From contig JAHBTN010000009.1 of assembly GCA_019638575.1 (NCBI GenBank), positions 1 to 64,000 of the forward strand: 64,000 nt of DNA. Reading direction: 5' to 3'. A model generated the notes under the pieces. It was not told where the DNA came from. It worked only from the letters and a program-made list of their open reading frames with translations, and did not search any database. The stretch's first letter is position 1; each line of letters opens with the position of its first letter. The stretch is from Ferruginibacter sp. Its GTDB lineage: Bacteria; Bacteroidota; Bacteroidia; Chitinophagales; Chitinophagaceae. Shown here one piece after another: positions 37,012-45,798 of the stretch. Position numbers and translations under genes: made by a program.

Positions 37012-37673
37012 CAAATATCAAGGTAATTCATTAGATGGCGGTAGTTAACATGTATTTCGTTCTCGAATTTTTCGTTGCCGAAAAAATATATAACATCATA
37101 TTCGTACCGTTCAAATGTAGAGGTTATGGCTGCTATTTCTTTCTTATTAATATGAAGAGTAACAGTTAGCATACCGGTTTGGGCATGTACAGTTGTGTTT
37201 AAATGAAGAATGGTAGCATCGTTACTTTCTACAATCCTGCTAATTTCTGAAATACTAAACTGGCTGCGTTCCATTTCTAACACGATAATGCCTCCTATTT
37301 CGTTGGTGCCGGCAAAATTACCCAGTGTTTTTAAAAGTGTATCGGTGGTAATCACTCCCATCAGTTCATTTTCGTCATTAACTACCGGAACCACTGTTGT
37401 TTCAAACTGGTTACTGCAGGTAACCGCATTTAAAAAATGTTCGTTATCATGTACTGCAGCTTTTATAAAGGTTTCCTGCATTAACTCAATAGGCATCTTA
37501 GGCTGTTCCTGGTCAAGTAAATCATCTTCACTAATAAGCCCCAGGAATTTATCATCATCCACCACAGGCATGTGCGTAACCCTAAAATCGGTTATTAGCC
37601 CCAATGCCTTACTTACCGAATCTTTAAGTTGTAAACGAGGTATGCCGGTATTGATTAAATCAACTGTTAACAT
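37011..37673 (-). CDS. CBS-pair protein with an ACT-like C-terminus
   Basis: A 220-residue soluble protein. Two CBS motifs are evident: residues 1-60 (VSKALGLITDFRVTHMPVVDDDKFLGLISEDDLL) and 70-120 (TTVVPVVNDENELMGVITTDTLL). CBS pairs usually bind adenine nucleotides. The last ~90 residues (GGIIVLEMERSQFSISEISRIVE...) look like an ACT-type ligand-binding fold. It is translationally linked to the BamA-like gene and then nadK. A regulatory role is inferred; the partner is unknown. Confidence 0.82.
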   Translation of the reverse strand: MLTVDLINTGIPRLQLKDSVSKALGLITDFRVTHMPVVDDDKFLGLISEDDLLDQEQPKMPIELMQETFIKAAVHDNEHFLNAVTCSNQFETTVVPVVNDENELMGVITTDTLLKTLGNFAGTNEIGGIIVLEMERSQFSISEISRIVESNDATILHLNTTVHAQTGMLTVTLHINKKEIAAITSTFERYEYDVIYFFGNEKFENEIHVNYRHLMNYLDI

Positions 37674-37751
37674 ATAACTGGTTTAGGTTAGCAAATCAAT
37701 CATAATAACGATGTTGAAAGTATAAAAAGTATATACAGACAATTTATAGTA

Positions 37752-38528
37752 TTAAACTGTTGCAGCTGTCTTTTTTAATTTTGTTAAAAATCCGTCCAGC
37801 AATACATTAAACTCTCCCGGCACTTCCATCATAGGGGCATGGCCGCATTTATCAATAAAATGAAGTTCGCTGGAAGGAATAAGCCTGTTAAATTCTTTGG
37901 CTACAAATGGCGGAGTAATGGTATCATTATTTCCCCAAATCAGGCAGGTAGGTTGTTTTATCTGGCTTAGTTCTTCACCTAAATTATTCCTGATAGCGCT
38001 TTTAGCTAATGCAATAATTTTAATCACTTTCATACGGTTGTTAGTGATTTCAAATACTTCATTCACCAGTTCATCGGTAGCCATGGCCGGATCGTAAAAA
38101 GTAAGCTCAGTTTTTTTACGGATGTATTCCTTATCGCCCCGCTTGGGATAAGTGTCTCCCATTCCGTTTTCAAACAAGCCCGAACTACCGGTTAAGATGA
38201 TAGATTTAATTCTTTCGGGTTGTTTTAAAACATGTACCAATGCCACATGGCCACCTAAGGAATTACCAAGCAGGTGTAAGTTGTTATAATTGCGATGTTC
38301 TATAAAACGATGTACAAATTTTTGCAAGCCGCCAACCGATGTATGCAACAGGTCAAGTTCCAGCAATGGAAGCATGGGAACAATTACTTTGTTGGTTTTG
38401 CTAAAATGACTGATGAGATCCTGAAAATTACTGAGTGCACCAAATAAACCATGCAATAATACCAAGGGTTCTCCTTCGCCTTCTTCTATAAATTTAAATT
38501 TTCCGTCTTGTTTAAGTTCGTAACCCAT
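37752..38528 (-). CDS. Alpha/beta hydrolase
   Basis: A 258-residue alpha/beta hydrolase fold protein without a signal peptide. The oxyanion-hole HGLFG lies at 26-30, the nucleophile Ser90 in GNSLGG, the acid in WGNNDTITP and the His in KCGHAPMME, so the triad is complete. The family includes esterases, lactonases and C-C hydrolases; substrate cannot be read. ATG at 38528 is preferred over an upstream TTG at 38540. It lies 108 bases downstream of cvpA and could be transcribed with it. Confidence 0.85.
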   Translation of the reverse strand: MGYELKQDGKFKFIEEGEGEPLVLLHGLFGALSNFQDLISHFSKTNKVIVPMLPLLELDLLHTSVGGLQKFVHRFIEHRNYNNLHLLGNSLGGHVALVHVLKQPERIKSIILTGSSGLFENGMGDTYPKRGDKEYIRKKTELTFYDPAMATDELVNEVFEITNNRMKVIKIIALAKSAIRNNLGEELSQIKQPTCLIWGNNDTITPPFVAKEFNRLIPSSELHFIDKCGHAPMMEVPGEFNVLLDGFLTKLKKTAATV

Positions 38529-38636
38529 CCGATAATACAAATTGATTTTTATAAAATCACTTACCGTTTTTTATATTAATAAACCTCTGATTGAGGCTAA
38601 AATTACGGCTAAATAAGATAATGGTTGCAATTAATA

Positions 38637-39170
38637 CTAAATTTTGTTTGAAAGCCCTTTAAAAAATTTGTCCAGTTGTATAAACATATCTTTAAACCAG
38701 GGGATGACTTTACCCATATTGTCCATCAGTTTTGGCCCCCATGGCTGTATATATTCATACGTGGCAGAAGACTGTATGGTGGTTGGTTGTAACAGTTGTA
38801 ACCTTTCGCAATAAAAAAGTAATATGCTTAAAATGATTGTATATAAAATTACATATAAAATGATGCCACTTATGCGGTTTACCCAACCAAGCAATAATGC
38901 TTTAAATGTGTTTTCGATAAACCTGGCGCCAAGCCTTACCAAAATAACCACTACAAAAAATACAAGTGCAAATGCAATAAAAGGCAGCCATTTAGCCGAT
39001 ACGTTAATATTTTGTTGCAGAAAACCTGCCACCGCTGTTGAAAATTTTAAAGCAGCAGCTAACCCTATAATAAATGCAAGTATTGAAAAAACGGCTATTA
39101 TAAAACCTTTGCGATAACCCTTAATTATTGCCAGTATCATACTTACAAAAAAAAACAGGTCAATTATCAT
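38637..39170 (-). CDS. cvpA: CvpA family membrane protein
   Basis: A 177-residue protein with four hydrophobic helices and the CvpA signature IKGYRKGFIIAVFSILAFIIGL near the N-terminus, followed by LVRLGARFIENTFK and LLLGWVNRISG. In E. coli CvpA was named for colicin V production and more recently linked to bile-salt and envelope stress tolerance; the mechanism is unknown. It follows yqeY after 42 bases in a minus-strand run. Confidence 0.87.
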   Translation of the reverse strand: MIIDLFFFVSMILAIIKGYRKGFIIAVFSILAFIIGLAAALKFSTAVAGFLQQNINVSAKWLPFIAFALVFFVVVILVRLGARFIENTFKALLLGWVNRISGIILYVILYTIILSILLFYCERLQLLQPTTIQSSATYEYIQPWGPKLMDNMGKVIPWFKDMFIQLDKFFKGLSNKI

Positions 39171-39212
39171 AAGCTTTTTTTATAGCTGTCTTGTATGGGC
39201 TGATAAAATTTT

Positions 39213-39668
39213 TTATTTAGCTGATAGAATTTCCTTTACAATATTACTGATGGTTTTACCATCTGCTTTACCGGCCAGTTGTTTACTTGCAACCCCCATT
39301 ACTTTACCCATATCTGCTGCTGATGTGGCCCCGGTTTTATTAATAATCTCATTGATAATTTCTTTTAACTCTGCTTCGCTTAACTGTTTTGGCAAAAACT
39401 TTTCTATTACTGCCATCTCTTCTTTTTCTTTAGCAGCCAGGTCGGCACGGCCCTGTTTTTCAAAAATTTCCAAAGAATCCCTGCGTTGCTTCATCATTTT
39501 TTGCAAAAATTTTAACTCGGTAGCTTCATCAATTACACCGCCTGCCCCGGGGTCGGTTTTTGCTTTTATAATTTCGGCTTTTATAGCACGTAAAGCCCGT
39601 AAAACGCCTTCATCTTTAGCTTTCATGGCGTTTTTCATTTCATTCATTACCTGGTTTTCTAAACTCAT
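39213..39668 (-). CDS. yqeY: GatB/YqeY domain protein
   Basis: A 151-residue all-helical soluble protein with the YqeY pattern: MKAKDEGVLRALRAIKAEI, QRRDSLEIFEKQGRADLAAKE, then EKFLPKQLSEAEL and DMGKVMGVASKQLAGKADGK. The domain matches the tail domain of the GatB subunit of tRNA amidotransferase, and a tRNA-related role is suspected but not proven. It lies 15 bases after gldC. Confidence 0.9.
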   Translation of the reverse strand: MSLENQVMNEMKNAMKAKDEGVLRALRAIKAEIIKAKTDPGAGGVIDEATELKFLQKMMKQRRDSLEIFEKQGRADLAAKEKEEMAVIEKFLPKQLSEAELKEIINEIINKTGATSAADMGKVMGVASKQLAGKADGKTISNIVKEILSAK

Positions 39669-39683
39669 GATAGTAGTATTAAT

Positions 39684-40046
39684 TTATGATTTTGATGTTT
39701 GGCTATTTTGTTCATTCATTTGTATAACCCTGAATTTTTCAAAAAATTCCCTGGCAAATTTTTTCATATCATCACTCATCTCTTGTTGCTTGGTGGCCCT
39801 TTTAAAACTATCAGCCATACCCATCAGCATCTGGTAATAAAAATCGGCCATCTCATCCACCATCATATCTTTTGTCCACAGGTCAATTCTTAATGCTGTT
39901 TTATCTGTGCCATCCCAAAATGCAAGACACATGGCTTTAGCTTTTTGTACCATATCGGCTGTACTGTCGGTAGCATTCCAGTTTATTTGTTCAGGAACTT
40001 TATTTGGATCGAGCAGTACATCTATTTTGATTGTTGATTGATTCAT
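39684..40046 (-). CDS. gldC: Gliding motility protein GldC
   Basis: A 120-residue cytoplasmic protein starting NQSTIKIDVLLDPNKVPEQINWNATD, the conserved GldC opening, and containing KAMCLAFWDGTDKTALRIDLWTKDM. In Flavobacterium, GldC assists gliding and type IX secretion but is not part of the core motor. gldB, its usual partner, is not adjacent. The gene is present in many non-gliding relatives too, so it does not prove motility. Confidence 0.88.
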   Translation of the reverse strand: MNQSTIKIDVLLDPNKVPEQINWNATDSTADMVQKAKAMCLAFWDGTDKTALRIDLWTKDMMVDEMADFYYQMLMGMADSFKRATKQQEMSDDMKKFAREFFEKFRVIQMNEQNSQTSKS

Positions 40047-40097
40047 TTTTTACTGTTTATGGGTAACGATTATTTAAAGTTGCAAATTTAGCTTAAT

Positions 40098-41216
40098 TTA
40101 ACTATTGGCAGCATTTTGCAAACATTGCATCAATGTTTGGGCAGTATTATCCCAATTATATTTTTTAATTAACCGGTTAGCAGCTTCCACTAATGCTTTG
40201 GCTTTTTCTTCATCTTTATAAATCAGCATCATTTTATAGGCTATATCTTCAACCTGTGCAGGATTGCAATACACTACCGCTTGTTCATAAGCAGATTGCA
40301 TAGCAACTGTATCTGCCACTATTACCGGCACATGGCATTGCATGGCCTGTAAAATTGGATTTATTAAACCAGTATGCCGTGCTGGGTTTACCATTGCATA
40401 AGCAGCAGCTGTAACATGGGCTGTTTCCTTAACCGATAATCCTTGTAACAATTTTACTTCGTTTTTTAATTTATATGTTTTAAGATCTTGTAAAAAATGT
40501 TCATCGGGGTTGCCGGCAAAAAGCAGTAACATATTACTCTTCTGCCTTTTTTTAAAAAAAGTAAATGCCTTTAGTAAATTGATATAATTACTGTGTTTAT
40601 TAATATTACCGCTAAATAAAAAATAGGCTTTGCCATCAGCATATTTATCTCTTACGGCTTCGGCCCGATTCCAATCTAATGGTTTAAAATTTTCATCAAT
40701 GCCCGGGTACAGCAGTTCAATTTTTTTTGATGCAACAAGATTTTTTTCTTCTAACTCTTTTTTTATAAAATCTGAAACCGCTGCTATACTTTTTGCCTTT
40801 GTTAGAAATACGGGCATGAATTTTCTGTTAAATGAATGCACCCATTTTTTTTGCGATTGAAATGGTTGTTGCCAGGCAGTATGGCTAACCAACAGGCATT
40901 GCGGCTTTTTTGTGCGTACGCTGCAAATACCTTCTAAACTTAAAAACACATCCACCTTATGTTGGCGTAATATTTTTGGCACTTTAAAATTAAACCAGTA
41001 TTGCAAACGTAAATTACCGGTGGTTTGTGGATTGGCTACAACAGGCAATACATTATTGGCAAAAACACGGTTACCTGTATAGGGCTTATCAAATATGTAT
41101 ATGAACCGGTGCCGGGGATATTTTTCAGTTAATTTTTCAAGCAGGCCAAAAATAAAATCTTCATAACCCTCCGGCTGTTGACTTTTTTGCAACCTTGTGT
41201 TTACAGCTATAATCAT
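40098..41216 (-). CDS. Glycosyltransferase family 4-like (GT-B fold)
   Basis: A 372-residue GT-B protein. The N-terminal half holds MIIAVNTRLQ and LLVSHTAWQQPF; the C-terminal Rossmann half starts at YFLFSGNINKHSN and includes the donor-binding region GLINPILQAMQCHVPVIVAD. The usual Glu-x7-Glu motif is altered: the expected first Glu position reads GLINPILQA, with Leu/Asn instead of the typical EGFGLPxLEA. The second Glu also seems replaced by Gln, which is unusual for an active retaining enzyme. The acceptor is unknown. ATG at 41216 is preferred over a TTG upstream. Confidence 0.82.
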   Translation of the reverse strand: MIIAVNTRLQKSQQPEGYEDFIFGLLEKLTEKYPRHRFIYIFDKPYTGNRVFANNVLPVVANPQTTGNLRLQYWFNFKVPKILRQHKVDVFLSLEGICSVRTKKPQCLLVSHTAWQQPFQSQKKWVHSFNRKFMPVFLTKAKSIAAVSDFIKKELEEKNLVASKKIELLYPGIDENFKPLDWNRAEAVRDKYADGKAYFLFSGNINKHSNYINLLKAFTFFKKRQKSNMLLLFAGNPDEHFLQDLKTYKLKNEVKLLQGLSVKETAHVTAAAYAMVNPARHTGLINPILQAMQCHVPVIVADTVAMQSAYEQAVVYCNPAQVEDIAYKMMLIYKDEEKAKALVEAANRLIKKYNWDNTAQTLMQCLQNAANS

Positions 41217-41253
41217 CTGCGTAAAAAATAAGGGAAGTATCAACCCCGTTTCA

Positions 41254-42540
41254 TCATTTTAGCAATTTAAGCTTTACCAATTCAATACGGGTATCGCTAA
41301 CATTTAAAATATCAATTTCAAAATTGCCAATAATGATATGGTCTTTTAGTTTGGGTATTTCTTCATTTATTTTAATGATGTAGCCCGATAGTGTTTCTGT
41401 ATCGGCATCATTTGGAAAAACCAGGCCATATTTTTCAGTGATATAGTCCAGCTCCGTTCTCCCGCTAAAAATAAATTCATGCGGGCCAAGCTGTTTTTCT
41501 ACTATCTCTTCGGTATCGTATTCGTCTTTTATTTCGCCAAATATCTCTTCCAGCAAATCTTCCATGGTAACAATACCCGCTGTACCACCAAACTCATCAA
41601 TTACCCAGGCAATTGATTTTCTTTCTTTGCTGAATTTATTCATCAGGTCGGTAGCGCTCATGCTTTCGGGTACAGTTGGTATAGGCAGTAAAATATCTTT
41701 AACGGTTGCCGGTTGTTTAAACAGGTCTAGTTGGTGAATGTATCCGTTTATATTGTCAATATCCGTATCATACACAACCAGTTTGCTTAATTGCGTTTCA
41801 ATAAACTTAGCCTTTACTTCATTCATCGTCATATTGATACTAACAGCTTCTATTTCTTTACGAGGTATCAGGCATTCACGTAGTTTTGTTTCGCTGAGCG
41901 ATAAGGCATTTTCAAATAATTCTTTGTTGATTTCGCTACTCACTTCTTCTTCGTGATGCTTATTTTGTTGCATAAAAGTTTCCAGGTCAACTTTTACGAA
42001 CACCTCTTTTTTAGATTTGATCTTAACATCAAGCAAGTGCTTTAATATCCAGTTCGAAAAATTAACCAGCTGCTCTGCAATATAAGCGAACATCCAATAA
42101 AACAACTGTACTGTACTGCTGATAAAACCCGAACTTAATATGCTGCTGTTTCTTGCCCTGAATACCGATTTAAAAAAAAGTTCGGCAAAAAGTACAATCA
42201 ATCCCGATAAAACTATTTCTACAAAAAGTTTTATGTAATCAACATAAACAATCAGCACATTGGGCAGGTTATGCTGTATCCATAGCCATATAGGTGAAAG
42301 CATCTTTACCACCAGCAATCCATACACAACAAAAAACAGGTTAAGCCCAACAAGCGTGGTGCCAATAAGTTTCGACGGCTGATCGGAATAGAACCCCCAA
42401 ACTTTACCGCTTTTTGTACCTTGCTTACGATTAAGTTCAATAGAAAGTTTGTTTGCAGAAATAAAAGCAATTTCTACCCCGGCAAAAAAGCCGATGAGTA
42501 CCAGCGATGCTATAATGGCAATAAATGAAAACCAATCCAT
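41254..42540 (-). CDS. CNNM/CorC-type membrane protein with CBS pair (GldE-like)
   Basis: A 428-residue protein with an N-terminal DUF21/CNNM transmembrane domain (about 1-185, four hydrophobic segments), a CBS pair (about 205-325) and a C-terminal CorC/HlyC domain (about 340-425; EEIFGEIKDEYDTEE followed by GRTELDYITEKYGL). The family contains magnesium and cobalt exporters, and a Flavobacterium member is the gliding-associated GldE. Location near gldC makes a GldE-like role possible but not certain. It lies 33 bases downstream of gmk. Confidence 0.86.
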   Translation of the reverse strand: MDWFSFIAIIASLVLIGFFAGVEIAFISANKLSIELNRKQGTKSGKVWGFYSDQPSKLIGTTLVGLNLFFVVYGLLVVKMLSPIWLWIQHNLPNVLIVYVDYIKLFVEIVLSGLIVLFAELFFKSVFRARNSSILSSGFISSTVQLFYWMFAYIAEQLVNFSNWILKHLLDVKIKSKKEVFVKVDLETFMQQNKHHEEEVSSEINKELFENALSLSETKLRECLIPRKEIEAVSINMTMNEVKAKFIETQLSKLVVYDTDIDNINGYIHQLDLFKQPATVKDILLPIPTVPESMSATDLMNKFSKERKSIAWVIDEFGGTAGIVTMEDLLEEIFGEIKDEYDTEEIVEKQLGPHEFIFSGRTELDYITEKYGLVFPNDADTETLSGYIIKINEEIPKLKDHIIIGNFEIDILNVSDTRIELVKLKLLK

Positions 42541-42573
42541 ACCTAAAAATAAGAAAGAGATTTTAAATGTGCT

Positions 42574-43149
42574 TTACCTGCTGATAAATGCAGCTACAAT
42601 ACTTTCTGCTTCGGTACAAGCACGCTGCAACTGGTCGTTTATAATTATTTTATTAAAGTGGTTTTTAAAAGACAGTTCGTAAGAAGCTTTATTCACCCTT
42701 GCTGCCAGCGATTGGTCTGTTTCGGTGCCACGGCTTTGCAGCCTTTTTTGTAATTCATCAATTGAAGGCGCTTGAATAAAAATACTGAGTGAGTTTTCTG
42801 GATATTGTTGCTGCACATGAATGGCGCCTTTTACATCAATATCCAATACCGGAATTTTTCCCTGGCTCCATATCTTTTCCATTTCCGATTTTAAGGTGCC
42901 GTAATATTTTCCTTCGTACACCATTTCCCATTCTATAAACTCGTTGTGCCTTATTTTTTCCTGGAATTCTTCTGTACTTATAAAGTGATAGTCAACCCCG
43001 TTTTTTTCGTTGCCTCTTGGGCTACGGGTTGCTGCCGAAACAGAAAAAGCCAGTTGCGGAAATACTTTCATCAGGTGCCTGGTGATAGAAGTTTTACCGG
43101 CGCCCGATGGAGCTGTGATGATAATGATTTTATTACTGCGGTTAGCCAT
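42574..43149 (-). CDS. gmk: Guanylate kinase
   Basis: A 191-residue cytosolic kinase converting GMP to GDP. The P-loop is APSGAGKTS (13-21), and GMP-binding features include STEEFQEKI, FIEWEMVYEGKYYGT and the lid RLQSRGTETDQSLAAR. ATG at 43149 is chosen over an upstream TTG. It is in the murA-lipoprotein-gmk-CNNM run. Confidence 0.95.
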   Translation of the reverse strand: MANRSNKIIIITAPSGAGKTSITRHLMKVFPQLAFSVSAATRSPRGNEKNGVDYHFISTEEFQEKIRHNEFIEWEMVYEGKYYGTLKSEMEKIWSQGKIPVLDIDVKGAIHVQQQYPENSLSIFIQAPSIDELQKRLQSRGTETDQSLAARVNKASYELSFKNHFNKIIINDQLQRACTEAESIVAAFISR

Positions 43150-43176
43150 GTGCAAAGAAACTATTTAATTTTCATT

Positions 43177-43602
43177 TTATTGGTTTGCACTAAAATGCAT
43201 TACCAGGTTTGTATTTGCTGCATGGCCGCTTAATACCAGTTCGTTTTCGGTTAAACTGTTAATTTGGTACCGGTTTATATTATTGCCCGATTGTGATGTA
43301 AGGATAAGCGTTTTACCATCATCGCCTGTTAGTTGGTAACTGCCTTGTACTGTAACCCTGCTGCCTATTGAACAGGCGTATTGCCAATTATCTTTAAACG
43401 TCCAGCTTAGTGTTTGCAGCATAGATTGTAACTGTATGGCATTAGTAGAATCCTGTGCAGACAGGAATTTAGTACCCGGCGGAACAATATTATCTACCTG
43501 TACACAATCCCATTTTTTATTAAGCAGTTGCACAGTTTTGTTTTGGCAAGATAACAATGCCAGGCAGCAAAGAATTAAAATGAGGCTAAAGAAATTTTTC
43601 AT
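43177..43602 (-). CDS. Small lipocalin-like lipoprotein
   Basis: A 141-residue lipoprotein with lipobox LLSC (lipidated Cys19). The mature sequence has a WDCVQVDN start, WTFKDNWQYACS and GSYQLTGDDGKTLIL, a strand pattern resembling the lipocalin-like families of Bacteroidota. No function can be assigned. It begins immediately after the murA stop codon with no spacer, so translation is likely coupled to cell-wall synthesis genes. Confidence 0.72.
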   Translation of the reverse strand: MKNFFSLILILCCLALLSCQNKTVQLLNKKWDCVQVDNIVPPGTKFLSAQDSTNAIQLQSMLQTLSWTFKDNWQYACSIGSRVTVQGSYQLTGDDGKTLILTSQSGNNINRYQINSLTENELVLSGHAANTNLVMHFSANQ

Positions 43603-44907
43603 CTAAACCCTTTTTATATCGGCACCCAAGGCCTGTAACCTTGTATCTATATATTGATACCCTCGGTCAATTTGTTCAATATTTTGAATGGTGCTTTTTC
43701 CCTGTGCGCTTAAAGCTGCAATCAGCAATGCTACACCGGCACGTATATCTGGACTGCTCATGGTAATGCCACGTAAATGCTGTTCTCTTTCAAGGCCAAT
43801 AACCACTGCCCGGTGAGGGTCGCAGAGAATGATTTGTGCACCCATGTCTATCAGCTTATCTACAAAAAACAAACGGCTTTCAAACATTTTTTGATGAATA
43901 AGCACACTACCCCTTGCCTGTATGGCTGTTACCAGTACAATACTTAACAGGTCGGGTGTAAAGCCCGGCCAAGGATGATCGTAAATGGTAAGCACGCCGC
44001 CATCCATATATTTTTGCACTTCATAATACTCTTGTGCCGGCACATGTATATCATCGCCAACAAATTCCATTTGTATGCCCAGTTGCCTGAACCTTTCGGG
44101 TATTACACCTAAATGTGCTATCCCTGCATTTTTAATGGTGATGTCGCTTTGTGTCATGGCGGCAAGCCCAATAAACGAGCCCACTTCTATCATATCGGGC
44201 AGCATGGTATGTTGTGTGCCGCTTAATTCACTTACACCTGTAATGGATAACAGGTTGCTGCCAATACCGTTTATTTTTGCGCCCATGCTGTTAAGCATAC
44301 GGCAAAGTTGTTGTATATAAGGCTCGCAGGCTGCATTGTAAATGGTGGTGGTGCCTTTTGCCAGCGATGCAGCCATCAGCAGGTTTGCCGTACCGGTTAC
44401 GCTTGGTTCATCAAGTAAAATTGAAGTAGCTGTAAGCCCTTTTGATGTAAGATGAAAAAAACCATCATCATTATTATATTCAAAAGAAGCGCCCAGTTTT
44501 TCAAATCCAAGTATATGGGTATCTAACCTGCGGCGGCCAATCTTATCGCCGCCGGGTTTTGGTATGAATGCTTTTTTAAACCTTGCAAGCATAGGCCCGG
44601 CAAGCATTACAGAGCCACGCAGTTTGCCGCTTTTTTTATAAAAGGCTTCGCTGTGCAGGTAATCAACATCCACCTCATCGGCTTTAAAAATACAGGTATC
44701 GCTGCTAACCCTGTTTATCTTCACCTTCATTTCACCCAGCAGTTCTATCAGCAGGTTAACATCAACAATATCCGGTATATTTTTAACGGTCACTTCCTGT
44801 GCACTTAACAAGGTTGCAGAAATTATCTGCAATGCTTCATTTTTTGCACCTTGTGGTGTTATAGAACCTGATAATTTTTTTCCGCCCCTTACTTCAAAAG
44901 TTTGCAT
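43603..44907 (-). CDS. murA: UDP-N-acetylglucosamine 1-carboxyvinyltransferase, Asp-type active site
   Basis: A 434-residue enolpyruvyl transferase, the first committed step of peptidoglycan synthesis. Lys22-Asn23 of the UDP-GlcNAc site (PQGAKNEAL) and the domain-swap architecture are intact. In the mobile loop KPGGDKIGRRRLDTH the residue at the place of the usual catalytic Cys115 (E. coli GGCxIGARP) is Asp121. Asp-type MurA enzymes are known from other bacteria and are active but not alkylated by fosfomycin. DUF4290 lies upstream with a terminator-like hairpin between; a small lipoprotein gene follows with no gap. Confidence 0.95.
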   Translation of the reverse strand: MQTFEVRGGKKLSGSITPQGAKNEALQIISATLLSAQEVTVKNIPDIVDVNLLIELLGEMKVKINRVSSDTCIFKADEVDVDYLHSEAFYKKSGKLRGSVMLAGPMLARFKKAFIPKPGGDKIGRRRLDTHILGFEKLGASFEYNNDDGFFHLTSKGLTATSILLDEPSVTGTANLLMAASLAKGTTTIYNAACEPYIQQLCRMLNSMGAKINGIGSNLLSITGVSELSGTQHTMLPDMIEVGSFIGLAAMTQSDITIKNAGIAHLGVIPERFRQLGIQMEFVGDDIHVPAQEYYEVQKYMDGGVLTIYDHPWPGFTPDLLSIVLVTAIQARGSVLIHQKMFESRLFFVDKLIDMGAQIILCDPHRAVVIGLEREQHLRGITMSSPDIRAGVALLIAALSAQGKSTIQNIEQIDRGYQYIDTRLQALGADIKRV

Positions 44908-44965
44908 GCTATGGTTATTTTAAACTAACTAAATAGAATTAAACAATAAACATAACTCAAAATGA

Positions 44966-44994
44966 AAATACCTGACTCTTCACATCAGGTATTT
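44966..44994 (-). terminator. Terminator between DUF4290 and murA
   Basis: Arms AAATACCTGA (44966-44975) and TCAGGTATTT (44985-44994) pair perfectly over 10 bases with a 9-base loop. On the minus strand the stem ends with TTTTCATTTT. It lies 27 bases after the DUF4290 stop. Confidence 0.8.
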
Positions 44995-45020
44995 GTAATT
45001 CTATTCAATCTTGATAGATA

Positions 45021-45740
45021 TTAATAACGTTTTTTAAAATTCCTGTTATTGTTCCTGTTGTCGTTGCCACTATTACGGTTTCGGTTTCCGCCCCGGTTGT
45101 CCCTGTTGCCCTGGTTATTATTGCCACGGCCACCAAAATTTTTGCGGTAATTATTGTTGCCGCCCCTCTTACCATAATCATCCCGGTCTTCACGGTTATC
45201 GGTGCGGTGTTTTACAAAAGGCCTGTTATTAAACTCCAGTTCGCCATGTGTAATAGCCGATAGTTCGCTTTGTATATTATCATCATGCACCAGTTCTTTA
45301 TGCCAGTTACTGTAGGTAAGCTTCATATAATAAGCTATAGCATTGGCAAAGCCCTGCTTTTTTTCGGGATTTTCTTCTTTTAGCGCCTTATCAATAACCA
45401 CTTCAATATTTTTACCCAGGTGATTGAATTTAGGATATTTTTTGGGATATGATAAACGATCGGGACGGGCTTTTAAAGTTTCTCTTGTGGGTATGGGATA
45501 AGGGCTTTCTACATCAAGGGCAAAATCGCTTATAAGAAAAAGATGATCCCATAATTTATGGCGAAAATCTTCTACATTTTTTAAATGCGGATTTAAAAAA
45601 CCCATCAGTTCAATTACTGCATAGGCATTTCGCTGCCTTTCTTCTTTATCTTCAATTGTAAGGAGATACTCCACCATTTTTTGAATATGCCTGCCATATT
45701 CCCTCATGATTAAATGGTTCCTGGTAGTATTGTATTCCAT
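45021..45740 (-). CDS. DUF4290 protein with an Asn/Arg/Gly-rich tail
   Basis: A 239-residue soluble protein. Residues 1-175 match DUF4290 (MEYNTTRNHLIMREYGRHIQ start, LWDHLFLISDFALDV, SYPKKYPKFNHLG), a helical Bacteroidota family of unknown function usually next to murA. Residues from about 176 to 239 are low complexity, with repeated RGG, NNN and NRN runs and a final KKRY. The tail resembles RG-rich RNA-binding tails and is predicted disordered; an RNA or ribosome link is inference. It has its own promoter and is probably monocistronic. Confidence 0.85.
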   Translation of the reverse strand: MEYNTTRNHLIMREYGRHIQKMVEYLLTIEDKEERQRNAYAVIELMGFLNPHLKNVEDFRHKLWDHLFLISDFALDVESPYPIPTRETLKARPDRLSYPKKYPKFNHLGKNIEVVIDKALKEENPEKKQGFANAIAYYMKLTYSNWHKELVHDDNIQSELSAITHGELEFNNRPFVKHRTDNREDRDDYGKRGGNNNYRKNFGGRGNNNQGNRDNRGGNRNRNSGNDNRNNNRNFKKRY

Positions 45741-45762
45741 GTTTTAGGTATTTGAGTTAATA

Positions 45763-45793
45763 CAAATGTAAGTTGTAAAAATGTTCCAATCAA
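45763..45793 (-). promoter_or_regulatory. Promoter of the DUF4290 gene
   Basis: On the minus strand TTG (45791-45793), 20 bases, then TACATTTG (45763-45770). The -7 box ends 22 bases before the ATG at 45740. Confidence 0.6.
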
Positions 45794-45798
45794 GGTTA

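Noticed and set aside
38583-38597. CCTC/GAGG mini-hairpin downstream of cvpA
   Set aside because: A 4-base stem without a solid T run is too weak to call a terminator.
39250-39837. 195-codon hydrophobic open frame opposite yqeY and gldC
   Set aside because: The hydrophobic look comes from reverse reading of Lys/Glu-rich helices; both sense genes are convincing.
45005-45193. Frame reading Thr/Ile/Gly repeats in the tail of the DUF4290 gene
   Set aside because: It is the +1 frame of the Asn/Arg/Gly-rich tail and has no independent support.
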